From assembly GCA_903928895.1 (NCBI GenBank), contig CAIYSR010000111.1, forward strand, positions 1 to 61,203: a stretch of 61,203 nucleotides of DNA. Reading direction: 5' to 3'. This document shows positions 1-8,764 of the stretch, one piece after another. This stretch comes from an uncultured Rhodospirillales bacterium (GTDB lineage: Bacteria > Pseudomonadota > Alphaproteobacteria > Acetobacterales > Acetobacteraceae). Both the position numbers and the translations under genes were made by a program. The notes beneath the pieces are model-generated. The model was not told the DNA's origin and did not search any database. It saw only the letters and a list, made by a program, of their open reading frames with translations. Positions within the stretch are counted from its first letter, which is position 1; each line of letters begins with the position of its first letter.

Positions 1-731
1 AGGAGGTCGAGGTCTTCGATGCCGCCGAAGAAGGAGAGGGGGACTTCGGCGGGGTCGCGGCCGAGTTCGTCGGCGAGGGCGCGGAAGCGTTGCAGGAGGT
101 TGGGGAGGTCAAACCCGCCGCGGCCGGCGATGGGGATCCAGCCGTTGCCGTAGCGCAGGGCGCGGCGGGCGGCGTGGGGGAAGGCGCCGCCGACGATGAT
201 GGGGGGGTGGGGTTTCTGGACGGGTTTGGGCCAGGCCATGATGGGGTCGAAGTTGACGAATTCGCCGTGGTATTCGGCTTTGGACTGGGTCCAGATCAGT
301 TTCATCGCCTCGACGCGTTCGCGGACGAGTTTGGCGCGGGTTTCGAAGACGGTGCCGTGGTTTTCCATCTCCTCGGCGTTCCATCCGACGCCGATGCCGA
401 AGAGGAAGCGGCCGGCGGAGATGTGGTCGATCGAGGCGACTTGTTTGGCGGTCTGGATGGGGTCGCGCTGGTTGAGCAGGCAGACGCCGGTTCCGATGTT
501 CAGGGTGGTGGTGGCCGCGGCGGCGGCAGTGAGGGTGATGAAGGGGTCCATCGCGTCGTAGTAGCGTTTGGGCAGGTCGGTGCCGCCGGGGAAGGGGGTG
601 CGGCGGGAGGCGGGGATGTGGGAGTGTTCGGGCGCCCAGAGGGATTCGAAGCCGCGTTCCTCCAGGGCGCGCCCGAGGGCGGCGGGGGTCATGGAGTAGT
701 CGGTGAAGAACATCGAGGCGCCGAACAGCAT
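1..731 (-). CDS. LLM-class (luciferase-like) flavin-dependent oxidoreductase, 3' end cut by window edge
   Basis: The first 243 residues are present and the C-terminus lies beyond the left edge. The protein starts MLFGASMFFTDYS and shows landmarks of bacterial luciferase-like monooxygenases: an early MTPAALGRALEERGF segment, an RFLFGIGVGWN turn (about 120-130) and an IIVGG strand (about 190). The closest family I recognise is the F420/FMN-dependent LLM group (TIGR03619-like). The substrate cannot be predicted. The ATG at 731 follows AGGAGA by a normal distance. It lies 81 bp downstream of CutC on the same strand and may share the transcript that begins with the M20 hydrolase. Whether FMN or F420 is the cofactor cannot be told from this part. 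Confidence 0.85.
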   Translation of the reverse strand, partial: MLFGASMFFTDYSMTPAALGRALEERGFESLWAPEHSHIPASRRTPFPGGTDLPKRYYDAMDPFITLTAAAAATTTLNIGTGVCLLNQRDPIQTAKQVASIDHISAGRFLFGIGVGWNAEEMENHGTVFETRAKLVRERVEAMKLIWTQSKAEYHGEFVNFDPIMAWPKPVQKPHPPIIVGGAFPHAARRALRYGNGWIPIAGRGGFDLPNLLQRFRALADELGRDPAEVPLSFFGGIEDLDL

Positions 732-812
732 TGGGGGTCTCTCCTGGAGGGCGGGAAGATCATGCCTCGGGTGGAGGCGGCTGCCAAACGGATTTCGTTT
801 TTTGGGTGGGGG

Positions 813-1550
813 TCAGCGCAAAGCGGCGATGGTGGCGCGGATGAGGGCGGGGTCGGTGCCGGTGCGGGTGAATTCGCGGGCGGTGCCGGCGGCGCCCATG
901 GCGAGGGCGGGGTTGCGGTGGCGCATGGGGCTGGGGGTTTCGATCGGGGCGGAGAAGTGGAATTCGGCGAGGCCGGTGGCGCGGTGGACCTCGGCGATGG
1001 TGTCGCGGCGCAGGGCGCCGCAGCCCATGACGATGATGCGGCCGGCGGCCTGGCGGTGGAGGGCGGCGAGGAGGCGTTGGCCTTCGCGGGCGGTGGGGGC
1101 CTGGCCGCTGGTCAGCACGCGGGGGACGCCGCAGCGGATGAGGGCTTCGAGGGCGGCGACGGGGTCGGCGGTCATATCGAAGGCGCGGTGGAAGGTGCAG
1201 TCGCGTGGTTTGGCCTGGGCGACGAGGGCGCGGGTGCGGGGTTCGTCGATGGCGCCGTCGGCGGTGAGGCAGCCGAAGACGACGCCGGCGGTGGTGGCGC
1301 GGAAGGTGGCGACATCGTCGAGCATGGTGGCGAATTCGCGCGGGGTGTAGAGGAAGTCGCCTCCGCGCGGGCGGACCATGACCATGACGGGCACGGTGAC
1401 CGCGGCGAGTGTGGCGTTGATGGTGCCGAGGCTGGGGGTGATGCCGCCTTCGAGCAGGCTGGCGCAGAGTTCGATGCGGTCGGCCCCGGCCGCGGCGGCG
1501 GTGATGGCGGCGTCCACCCCTTCGACGCAGAGCTCGACCAGCACTTGCAT
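813..1550 (-). CDS. cutC: CutC family protein (copper homeostasis family)
   Basis: A 245-residue protein, the usual CutC length, beginning MQVLVELCVEGVDAA with the family's early ELC..G segment and a GADRIELCASLLEGG block. A TIM-barrel fold is expected: VMVRPRGGDFLYT (about 68-80), FHRAFDM (about 125) and VLTSGQAPTA (about 150) are typical family segments. The start is the ATG at 1550, which overlaps the stop of the upstream M20 gene by one base (TGATG), so the two are probably translationally coupled. Despite its name, a direct copper role for CutC in bacteria is poorly supported, and the neighbours here (hydrolase, flavin oxidoreductase) give no metal context. Confidence 0.92.
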   Translation of the reverse strand: MQVLVELCVEGVDAAITAAAAGADRIELCASLLEGGITPSLGTINATLAAVTVPVMVMVRPRGGDFLYTPREFATMLDDVATFRATTAGVVFGCLTADGAIDEPRTRALVAQAKPRDCTFHRAFDMTADPVAALEALIRCGVPRVLTSGQAPTAREGQRLLAALHRQAAGRIIVMGCGALRRDTIAEVHRATGLAEFHFSAPIETPSPMRHRNPALAMGAAGTAREFTRTGTDPALIRATIAALR

Positions 1551-2758
1551 CAGGCGAGGCCGGCGACGGCGACGATGGTGGCGAGCGAGGCGACCATGCC
1601 GCGGATGGCGGGCTCGGGGGCGACGTCGATCCATTCGTCGAGCGAGTGGGCGCGGCCGCTGGAGCCGCCGGAGCCGATTTTGATGGCGGGGATGCCGAGG
1701 CTCATGGGGATGTTGGCGTCAGTGGAAGAGAATTCGTGTTTGGGCGTGAAGCCGTTGGCCTGGTAGGCGGCGGTGGCGAGCTGGACGAGATCGGAGTGCA
1801 GGTCGGTGGCGCCGGCGGGGCGGTCGCCGACGATTTTGAGTTCGGCGGAGACGATGCCGGCGCGGGTCGAGCGGGCGTTGTTCTCGGCGTCGACGGCCTG
1901 GGCGACGATTTCCTTGAAGCGGGCTTCGAGGCGGGCGAGTTCGGCGGCGTCCTGCGAGCGCATGTCGACATCCATCCAGACCTCGTTGGGGATGGAGTTG
2001 ATCGAGGTGCCGCCGCCGGTGACGGTGACGGCGTAGGTGGTGCGGGGGGCGGCGGGGACCTGGGTCTTGGCGAATTCGGTCATCGCCTGGGCCATGGCGA
2101 ACATCGGGTTGACGATGCCGAAGGCGCCGAAGCTGTGGCCGCCGGGGCCGCGGAAGGTGACGCGGTAGCGCTTGGAGCCGATGCCGCCGACGGCGATGGC
2201 GGTCATGTCCGGGCTGTCGACGGTGATGAAGGATTTGATGCGGTCGTGGTATTTGCCCTTGGTGAAGAGGTGGCGGACGCCGCGCAGGTCGCCGAGGCCT
2301 TCCTCGCCGACGTCACCGACGAAAAGGATGTCGCTGCTGGTGCGGATGGCGGCGGCGTCCATGGCACGGATGAAGCCGAGCAGGACGGCGAGGCTGCGGG
2401 TATCGTCACCGACGCCGGGGGCGAAGAGTTTGGTGCCTTCGCGGCGAACGGTGACGTCGGTGCCGGCCGGGAAGACGGTGTCGAGATGGGCGGCCACCAC
2501 CAGCAGCGGGCCGTTGCCGGTGCCGCGGCGCAGGCCCATGACGTTGCCGATGGCGTCGGTCTCGACGTCCTCAAGCCCGTGAGCGGCCAGCATGTCGCGG
2601 TAGGCGGCGGCCCGGACCTCCTCGGCGAAGGGGGGCGAGGGGATTTCGGTCAGGCGAATGCCGTCTTCGACGATCCGTTCGTGGTCGGCGGCGAGAGTAG
2701 CGGCGGCGATCTGGAAGGCCGGGGTGGCGAGCAGGGTGTCGATGGTATCGCGGGACAT
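1550..2758 (-). CDS. M20/M25/M40 family metallo-hydrolase (peptidase T-like)
   Basis: A 402-residue zinc hydrolase. The metal-site motifs are visible: AAHLDTVFPAG gives His91 and Asp93, PGVGDDTRS the bridging Asp near 118, and GDVGEEGLGD the catalytic/metal Glu pair 152-153. A GPGGHSFGAFG segment marks the lid domain. It is a family member that could cleave a peptide, an N-acyl or an amide bond. The ATG at 2758 was chosen because homology-like sequence begins there; translation can be opened further upstream but only into low-complexity arginine-rich sequence. It is transcribed divergently from the molybdenum-hydroxylase operon and shares its 135-bp promoter region, so it may act in the same pathway (inference). 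Confidence 0.9.
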   Translation of the reverse strand: MSRDTIDTLLATPAFQIAAATLAADHERIVEDGIRLTEIPSPPFAEEVRAAAYRDMLAAHGLEDVETDAIGNVMGLRRGTGNGPLLVVAAHLDTVFPAGTDVTVRREGTKLFAPGVGDDTRSLAVLLGFIRAMDAAAIRTSSDILFVGDVGEEGLGDLRGVRHLFTKGKYHDRIKSFITVDSPDMTAIAVGGIGSKRYRVTFRGPGGHSFGAFGIVNPMFAMAQAMTEFAKTQVPAAPRTTYAVTVTGGGTSINSIPNEVWMDVDMRSQDAAELARLEARFKEIVAQAVDAENNARSTRAGIVSAELKIVGDRPAGATDLHSDLVQLATAAYQANGFTPKHEFSSTDANIPMSLGIPAIKIGSGGSSGRAHSLDEWIDVAPEPAIRGMVASLATIVAVAGLA

Positions 2759-2860
2759 GGCGCGGCTCCGGGGTTCAAGGGAAAGTGATCCCGGCGGCGG
2801 TTCGGCGCAATCCCGGCGGCGGAACGAAGCGGCTTGACAGCACCGGCCTTGGCCCGCGAT

Positions 2861-2876
2861 CATTCGTATACAAATG
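2861..2876. promoter_or_regulatory. GTATAC-centred palindrome, candidate GntR-type operator
   Basis: The 16-bp site CATTCGTATACAAATG is palindromic except for one symmetric position pair. It sits between the divergent M20 hydrolase (start 2758) and FAD-subunit (start 2894) genes, 17 bp before the latter's ATG. FCD-type GntR regulators such as UxuR/ExuR bind similar T-G-T-A-T-A-C-A palindromes, so this is a plausible repressor site for the catabolic operon. No GntR gene is in the window. Confidence 0.45.
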
Positions 2877-2893
2877 ATCCGGGTGCGCGATCC

Positions 2894-3703
2894 ATGGGCC
2901 TGTATTTCCGTCCCGCGACGCAGCAGGAGGCCCTCGAAGCCCTGGCGGGACGGTCCTGGACCGTACTGGCGGGAGCGACGGACCTCTATCCGACGCATGG
3001 CGATGCCCCGCATGAGGTCGATGCGCTGGATATCTCGGCGTTGCATGCGCCGATCTCGCGCGACGCGGCGTATTGGTATCTGCCGGCCTCGGTCACCTGG
3101 TCGGAGCTCCTGGCGGCGCCGCTTCCCGCCGCGTTCGACGGGCTTAAGCAGGCGGCGCGGCAGATTGGCGGACGGCAGATCCAGAATGTCGGCACGGTGA
3201 TGGGCAATGTGTGCAATGCGAGCCCGGCAGCCGATGGTATTCCGTGCCTGCTCGCGCTCGACGCCGAGGTGACGCTGGCGAGCCTGCTGGGGGTGCGGCA
3301 TGTGCCGATTGGCGGGTTCGTCGTTGGTCCGCGGGCGACGGCGCGGGCGGCGGACGAGCTGGCGGTGGGGTTGCGGATACCGGTGCGTGCGGCGCGCAGC
3401 GTGTTTCTCAAGCTCGGCGCACGGCGGTATCTGGTGATCTCGATTGCAGCGGTGGCGCTCAATGTCGAGCTGGCCGAGGGGCGCATCGTCGCGGCACGGC
3501 TGGCGGTGGGGGCTTGCGGTCCGGTGGCGACCCGCGTCGCGCCGGCTGAGGCGGCCTTGATCGGCCATCCGCCCGATCCCGCCCGGCTGGGGCCGGAGAT
3601 GTTCGAGACCCTGGCGCCGATCGACGACATCCGGGCGACGGCGGCCTATCGGCGCGCGGCAGTCGTGACGCTGGCGCGCCGCGCGGTGGCGGCGCTGGCA
3701 TGA
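2894..3703 (+). CDS. FAD-binding subunit of a xanthine dehydrogenase-family molybdenum hydroxylase
   Basis: A 269-residue CoxM-type FAD subunit. The N-terminus MGLYFRPATQQEALEAL, the FAD loop VLAGATDLYP (about 25-35) and the second FAD-contact region IGGRQIQNVGTVMGNV (about 93-108) are characteristic of the FAD_binding_5 domain. A CO_deh_flav_C-like tail follows (SVFLKLGARRYLVIS, about 165-180). In the complex it passes electrons from the Fe-S centres to an external acceptor. The ATG at 2894 is chosen; an in-frame TTG at 2834 would add twenty residues unlike the family. The last codon overlaps the next gene's ATG (ATGA), so it is the first gene of a coupled operon. Confidence 0.92.
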   Translation: MGLYFRPATQQEALEALAGRSWTVLAGATDLYPTHGDAPHEVDALDISALHAPISRDAAYWYLPASVTWSELLAAPLPAAFDGLKQAARQIGGRQIQNVGTVMGNVCNASPAADGIPCLLALDAEVTLASLLGVRHVPIGGFVVGPRATARAADELAVGLRIPVRAARSVFLKLGARRYLVISIAAVALNVELAEGRIVAARLAVGACGPVATRVAPAEAALIGHPPDPARLGPEMFETLAPIDDIRATAAYRRAAVVTLARRAVAALA

Positions 3704-6411
3704 TTTCCTTTGTTCTCAACACCCGGCCGGTGACGGTGGATGCGGCGCCGCTCGACCGGCTCGCGGATGTGCTGCGCGACACGCTTGGGCTGACCGGGAC
3801 CAAGATCGGCTGCAATGCCGGCGATTGCGGATCCTGCACGGTGCTGCTGGACGGGGCGCAGGTCTGTGCCTGCCTGGTCCCGGTGGCGCGGGCAGAGGGG
3901 GCACATGTCACCACCATTGAGGGGCTCAGCGCCGGCGGCCTCACCGACCTGCAACGCGCCTTCCATCGGCACGGCGCCGCGCAGTGCGGCATCTGCACGC
4001 CGGGCATGCTGATGGCCGCCACCGAGCTGCTGGCGCGCACGCCGGCCCCCGACGAGGCCGCGATCCAGGACGCGCTCGGCGGCGTGCTATGCCGGTGCAC
4101 CGGCTATCGCCGGATCATCGATGCCATCCTCGATCTCGCCGGCACGGAGGTCTTGACCGGACAGGGGGGGGACGGCCCGGTGGGGACCAGCCTGCCGCGC
4201 GTCGACGGGATCGGCAAGCTCACGGGCAGCGAGGCGTTCGGCGCCGATGCGCGGCCCGCGAGCAGCCACCTCGCGGTGCGCGCCATTCGTAGTCCGCACG
4301 CCCATGCGCGGTTTCGGCTCGGCGATTTCGGGCCGTTGCTGGCGGCCCATCCCGGGCTGGTGCGGGTGCTGACGGCGGCCGATATTCCGGGCCGCAACCT
4401 CTACGGCATCTACCCCACCGGCAAGGACCAGCCGGTGCTGGCCGAAAGCCAGGTGCGCCACCGGGGCGAGGCGGTATGCGCCCTGGTCGGCGCGCCGGCG
4501 GCGGTGGCACGGATTGCGGAGGCGGAGCTGCCGATCACCTGGGAGGTGCTGCCCGAGGTGACATTCGCCCACGGCGGGGCCGATCTGCATGCGCACGCGC
4601 CGGGCAATGTCCTGATCCGGGGTCGCGTTGCGCGGGGCGACATGGCCGCGCCCGAAGTGGTCGGCGCCGCCGTCAGCGCTGCGATCGCGGTCGAGACGGG
4701 GTGGGTCGAGCACGCCTATATCGAGCCGGAGGCCGGCCATGCCGAACGGATCGGCGAGGGGATCGCGATCACCGCATGCACGCAGACCCCTTATATGGAC
4801 CGCGACGAGATCGGGCCCATTCTCGGCATCGCGCCGGAGCGGGTGCGGATCATCCCCACCGCGGTCGGCGGTGGGTTCGGCGGCAAGCTCGATTTGTCCG
4901 TGCAGCCGCTGATCGCGGTGGCGGCCTGGCTTACCGGGCGGCCGTGCCGGGTGGTGTACGGCCGGCGCGAGAGCATGGCGGCGACCACCAAGCGGCATCC
5001 GGCGCGTATCGCAGCGGAGGCCTGGGCCGATGCCGAGGGGCGTCTGGTCGGGTTCCGATTCCATGGCGACTACGACACCGGCGCCTATGCGAGCTGGGGG
5101 CCGACGGTGGCCAATCGCGTGCCGGTCCATGCGACCGGGCCGTATGCGGTGGCGAATGTGCTGGCCACCACCATTGCGTGGCATACCAATGGGCCGCCGG
5201 CCGGGGCGTTTCGCGGTTTCGGCGTGCCGCAGGCGGCGATCGCGGGGGAGGCGCTGATGGACGGGCTGGCGGACCGGCTGGGCCTGGACCGGCTGGAATT
5301 TCGCCGCCGCAACGCGCTCGGGGTGGGTGGGACCACGGCGACCGGCCAGATCCTGGGGGCGGGCGCGGCGCTGCCGGCGTGCCTCGACGCGCTGGCGCCG
5401 CACTGGGCGCGACTGCGGGAGACGGCGGCGGCGTTCAATGCCCGGACGGATGGTACGCTGCGCCAGGGGGTGGGGGTGGCCTGCATGTGGTACGGTATCG
5501 GCAATACCAGCCTCTCCAACCCGTCGTCGATGCGGATCGGCGTCACCCGCGAGGGGCGTGCGGTGCTGTTTTCGGGAGCGGTGGATATCGGGCAGGGCTC
5601 CGACACGGTGATGACGCAGATCGCGGCCGAGGCGCTCGGCATCCCGGCCGCCGCGCTCGATCTGGTGACCGGCGACACCGGGCGGACGCTGGATGCCGGC
5701 AAAACCAGCGCCTCGCGCCAGACCTTCGTCAGCGGCAATGCGGCGCGGTCGGCGGGCCTCGCCTTGCGCGCCGGGATTCTCAGCCGTGCCGCAGCCAGCG
5801 ACGACGCCAGCCTCGCCTTTGCGCCGGGGCGGATCATGATCGTCGATGGCGACCGCGAGACGACGCTCGACCTGACCGCCTTGGCCGCGGACGACGCGGG
5901 GCTCGTGCTTGCGGCGACCGGTCACTACGACCCGCCGACCACGCCGCTCGACGCGGACGGTCAGGGCTCGCCCTATGCCAGCTACGCCTTCGGCGCCCAG
6001 ATCGCCCATTGTGAAGTGGACACTGCGCTTGGCACGGTGCGGGTGCTGCGGATCGTCGCCGCCCATGATGTCGGCCGGGCGATCAATCCGGGGCTGGTCG
6101 AGGGGCAGATCCATGGTGGCGTGGCCCAGGGCATCGGCCTGGCGTTGATGGAGGAATATGTGCCGGGGCGGACCGACAATCTGCACGACTACCTGATCCC
6201 GACCATCGGCGACGTGCCGCCGATCGACACCATCCTGATCGAGCAGGCGGACCCGCTGGGGCCGTATGGCGCCAAGGGGGTGGGCGAGCCGGCGCTGATC
6301 GCCACCGCGCCGGCCATTCTGAACGCAATTGCCGATGCCACCTTGGTGCGTATCACCCGGATTCCCGCCACTCCGGATCGGGTGCTTGCCGCCCTGCGGG
6401 CGATCGCATGA
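3700..6411 (+). CDS. Fused [2Fe-2S]/molybdopterin-binding subunit of a molybdenum hydroxylase
   Basis: A 903-residue fusion of two subunits that are usually separate. Residues 1-150 are a CoxS-type domain: plant-ferredoxin cluster ligands Cys38, 43, 46 and 58, then the second cluster pattern with Cys96, 99, 131 and 133 (CGICTPGM and CRCTGY). From about 155 to the end is a CoxL/XdhB-type molybdopterin domain with GGGFGGKLDLSVQPL, GAFRGFGVPQA, DIGQGSDTV and near the end GAKGVGEP, whose Glu863 matches the catalytic glutamate of the family. Such enzymes hydroxylate N-heterocycles or aldehydes using water. With the reductase-like gene that follows, a nicotinate-type heterocycle is the likely substrate (inference). 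Start and stop both overlap neighbouring genes (ATGA). Confidence 0.92.
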   Translation: MISFVLNTRPVTVDAAPLDRLADVLRDTLGLTGTKIGCNAGDCGSCTVLLDGAQVCACLVPVARAEGAHVTTIEGLSAGGLTDLQRAFHRHGAAQCGICTPGMLMAATELLARTPAPDEAAIQDALGGVLCRCTGYRRIIDAILDLAGTEVLTGQGGDGPVGTSLPRVDGIGKLTGSEAFGADARPASSHLAVRAIRSPHAHARFRLGDFGPLLAAHPGLVRVLTAADIPGRNLYGIYPTGKDQPVLAESQVRHRGEAVCALVGAPAAVARIAEAELPITWEVLPEVTFAHGGADLHAHAPGNVLIRGRVARGDMAAPEVVGAAVSAAIAVETGWVEHAYIEPEAGHAERIGEGIAITACTQTPYMDRDEIGPILGIAPERVRIIPTAVGGGFGGKLDLSVQPLIAVAAWLTGRPCRVVYGRRESMAATTKRHPARIAAEAWADAEGRLVGFRFHGDYDTGAYASWGPTVANRVPVHATGPYAVANVLATTIAWHTNGPPAGAFRGFGVPQAAIAGEALMDGLADRLGLDRLEFRRRNALGVGGTTATGQILGAGAALPACLDALAPHWARLRETAAAFNARTDGTLRQGVGVACMWYGIGNTSLSNPSSMRIGVTREGRAVLFSGAVDIGQGSDTVMTQIAAEALGIPAAALDLVTGDTGRTLDAGKTSASRQTFVSGNAARSAGLALRAGILSRAAASDDASLAFAPGRIMIVDGDRETTLDLTALAADDAGLVLAATGHYDPPTTPLDADGQGSPYASYAFGAQIAHCEVDTALGTVRVLRIVAAHDVGRAINPGLVEGQIHGGVAQGIGLALMEEYVPGRTDNLHDYLIPTIGDVPPIDTILIEQADPLGPYGAKGVGEPALIATAPAILNAIADATLVRITRIPATPDRVLAALRAIA

Positions 6412-7892
6412 CCACCACCCATGCCGGACCCGATGGCCCCGACGAGGCGGCCTTGGCCGAGGCGGTGACGCCGGGAGGAGAGATCGTGACGTGCGATGCC
6501 TGCCCGGTGCTGTGCCGTATCCGGCCGGACAAGACCGGTGCCTGCGACCGCTACGGCAATGTCGGCGGGCGGCTGACCCGGATGGACCCGCTGACGATGA
6601 TCGTCCGGCGGCCGGACCTGGTGCGCGCCGCCGGCGGGGACTGGACCGGCAATCCGTTCGAAGCGCGCGAGCTGTTCGTCAGCGCCATCGGCGCCGGGAC
6701 GACCTATCCGGACTACAAGCCCGCCCCCTTCATCGTCGGCTCCTGCATCGACGGGGTCGATATGGTGACCGTCGTCTCAGAGGGGGTGTTTTCCTATTGC
6801 GGGCTGAAGGTCAAGATCGACACCGACCGGCCTCTCGGCGCCGAGACGGCCACCGTGCGCGCCCGGGGGGAGGCGGTGGGCCATGTCACCACCGCGGAAT
6901 ATGGCAGCCAGATGCTCAGCCTCGGCGGGGTGCATCATTTGACCGGCGGGTCGAAGAAGGAGGGCGTGGTGACCTGCGAGACCATGCTGACGCTGGCCAA
7001 TGGCGAGGCGGTCGAGCTGGCGATCGACGGGGGGGCCGGCGTGGTGGTGCAGTCCGGCGCGGCGCCGGTGGTGGACGGGACGGAAGAGCAGCGGATGCGG
7101 GTGGGCTGCGGCTCGGCCACGATCGGGATTTTCGCCGGGCAATGGGCCGGCCATGCCGATGAGGTGATCGTGGTGGACGACCACATCACCGGCGTGCTGA
7201 GCGAGCACCAGGCGGGACGCTTTCTCGGCATGCGGCCAGCCGGCATCCGGGTGCGGGGCCGGCGCTCGACGCCGGGGCGCTATTTCCAGGTCGCCAGCCC
7301 CGGGTTGGGCTGGGGCGGGACGGATATCCAGGACCCGTTGTCGATCATCGAGAGGATCGACCCGAAAACAGCCTGGCCGGGGTTGCGGCTGTTGATGGTC
7401 TCGACCACGGGCGAGCATTTCGGCTGGTTCGTGCTCGATGCCGCGCTGCGGCCGCAGGAAGCGCCGATGCCGCCGGCGATCGTGGCGGCGATCGCGCGGA
7501 TTGCCGAGAACTGCGAGCCGGCGCTGTGCAGCGTGCTGTTCATGGCCGGCGCCGGGGGCAGCCTGCGCGCGGGGGTGACCGAGAATCCGGTGCTGCTGAC
7601 CCGCAGCGTGCAGCGCCGGATCACCAAGGTCACCAGCGGGGGGGCGCCGGTCTATGTCTGGCCGGGCGGGGGGATCACCTATATGGCCGATGTGGCGGCG
7701 ATGCCGGCGCGCGCGTTCGGCGCGGTGCCGACGCCGGCGTTGGTGGCGCCGATCGAGTTCACCCTGCCGCGCGCCGATTATGTGGCGCTTGGCGGGTTCG
7801 GGGAGAGGGTTCGGCCGTTGGCGGAGGTGCTGGCGGAGACACTGGCGCGGGGCGTGATGCTGCCGCCGGGCGCGGTGTTTCCGCTGCCATGA
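6408..7892 (+). CDS. 6-hydroxynicotinate reductase-like iron-sulfur protein
   Basis: A 494-residue protein with an N-terminal four-cysteine site, Cys29, 32, 36 and 46 (CDACPVLC then GAC), suited to a [4Fe-4S] cluster. The rest is a long conserved region with PFIVGSCIDGVDMVTVVSEG, HLTGGSKKEGVVTCE and YVWPGGGITYMADV segments. I recognise it as the family annotated 6-hydroxynicotinate reductase, after the Eubacterium barkeri enzyme that reduces 6-hydroxynicotinate to 1,4,5,6-tetrahydro-6-oxonicotinate. Azorhizobium caulinodans is known to use the same intermediate aerobically. Placed directly after the hydroxylase with an ATGA overlap, it would supply the reductive second step. The family is clear; the exact substrate is an inference. 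Confidence 0.8.
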   Translation: MTTTHAGPDGPDEAALAEAVTPGGEIVTCDACPVLCRIRPDKTGACDRYGNVGGRLTRMDPLTMIVRRPDLVRAAGGDWTGNPFEARELFVSAIGAGTTYPDYKPAPFIVGSCIDGVDMVTVVSEGVFSYCGLKVKIDTDRPLGAETATVRARGEAVGHVTTAEYGSQMLSLGGVHHLTGGSKKEGVVTCETMLTLANGEAVELAIDGGAGVVVQSGAAPVVDGTEEQRMRVGCGSATIGIFAGQWAGHADEVIVVDDHITGVLSEHQAGRFLGMRPAGIRVRGRRSTPGRYFQVASPGLGWGGTDIQDPLSIIERIDPKTAWPGLRLLMVSTTGEHFGWFVLDAALRPQEAPMPPAIVAAIARIAENCEPALCSVLFMAGAGGSLRAGVTENPVLLTRSVQRRITKVTSGGAPVYVWPGGGITYMADVAAMPARAFGAVPTPALVAPIEFTLPRADYVALGGFGERVRPLAEVLAETLARGVMLPPGAVFPLP

Positions 7893-8764
7893 GCGCCAGC
7901 GCCGCCCTACTGCCCGATGGGCGGCTGCATTTGCAGCATGGTCCGATCGATCTGCTGATCCGGGCCTGGGGCGCGGCGGCGGAGGTCGTGGCGGCGGGCC
8001 GGCAGGCGGTGGAGGCCTTTCCTGGCATTCTGCCGGAGCTGGTGGGGGAGCTGGCGCAGCTTCGCCGCGTGGTTCCGGCGACGGGGCCGGCGCCGGAACC
8101 GGCCGGCGAGATCGCGCGCGCGATGCATGCGGCGGTGCGGCCCTATGCGGCGGCGCTGATCACGCCGATGGCCGCTGTGGCGGGGGCGGTGGCGGACCAT
8201 GTGCTGGCCGCGATGAACGCCGGGCGGGTGCTCAGCCGCGCCTATGTCAACAACGGTGGCGACATCGCGTTTCATCTCGCCGCGGGCGAGTCGCTGCGGG
8301 CGGGGCTGGTGAGCCGGCTGACCGACCCTGGCCTCGATGCCATCGCCACGCTGCGGGCGGATCAGCCGTGGCGCGGGCTCGCCACGTCGGGGCGGGCCTG
8401 CAAGGGGCAGGGTGGGCGCAGCTTCTCGTTCGGCATCGCCGATGCGGTGACGGTGCTGGCGGCCACGGCGGCGCGGGCCGATGCGGCCGCCACGGTGATC
8501 GCCAACGCGGTCGACCTGCCCGGTCATCCCGCCATCATGCGACGGCGGGCCTGCGACATCGATCCTGACAGCGATCTCGGCGATCGGTTGATCACCTGGG
8601 ACCTGCGGCATCTGACGGAGGGCGAGATCGCCGCCGCTCTGGACGGCGGGCGGCTTGTGGCCGATGCTCTGCGCGAAGCGGGCCTGATCGGCGGTGCCGT
8701 GCTCGCGCTGCGTGGGCGCCTTGCCGTGTCCGGCCCCGTTCTGGCTCAGTTGGAACCGAGATGA
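7889..8764 (+). CDS. UPF0280 family protein (ApbE superfamily)
   Basis: A 291-residue protein starting MSASAALLPDGRLHLQHGPI. It has family-typical segments: SRAYVNNGGDIAFHL (about 112-127), GLATSGRACKGQGGRSFSFG (about 157-176) and AVTVLAATAARADAAATVIAN (about 181-201). These match the flavin/Mg-binding layout of ApbE-like proteins: an NNGGD acidic loop, an ATSG turn, then DA(A)AT. ApbE proteins attach FMN covalently to threonine in target flavoproteins; COG2122/UPF0280 members are uncharacterised. It sits between the reductase and the DUF1185 gene, with ATGA overlaps on both sides. A role in maturing a flavin site in the neighbouring reductase is attractive but unproven. Confidence 0.8.
   Translation: MSASAALLPDGRLHLQHGPIDLLIRAWGAAAEVVAAGRQAVEAFPGILPELVGELAQLRRVVPATGPAPEPAGEIARAMHAAVRPYAAALITPMAAVAGAVADHVLAAMNAGRVLSRAYVNNGGDIAFHLAAGESLRAGLVSRLTDPGLDAIATLRADQPWRGLATSGRACKGQGGRSFSFGIADAVTVLAATAARADAAATVIANAVDLPGHPAIMRRRACDIDPDSDLGDRLITWDLRHLTEGEIAAALDGGRLVADALREAGLIGGAVLALRGRLAVSGPVLAQLEPR

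Noticed and set aside
90-2788. Long open frames on the plus strand opposite the oxidoreductase, CutC and M20 genes
   Set aside because: They are Gly/Ala/Asp-rich low-complexity translations produced by third-position GC bias, antisense to well-recognised proteins.
2834-2872. TTGACA with TATACA as a sigma-70 promoter
   Set aside because: The spacing of 27 bp is too long; TATACA is better explained as the centre of the palindromic operator candidate.
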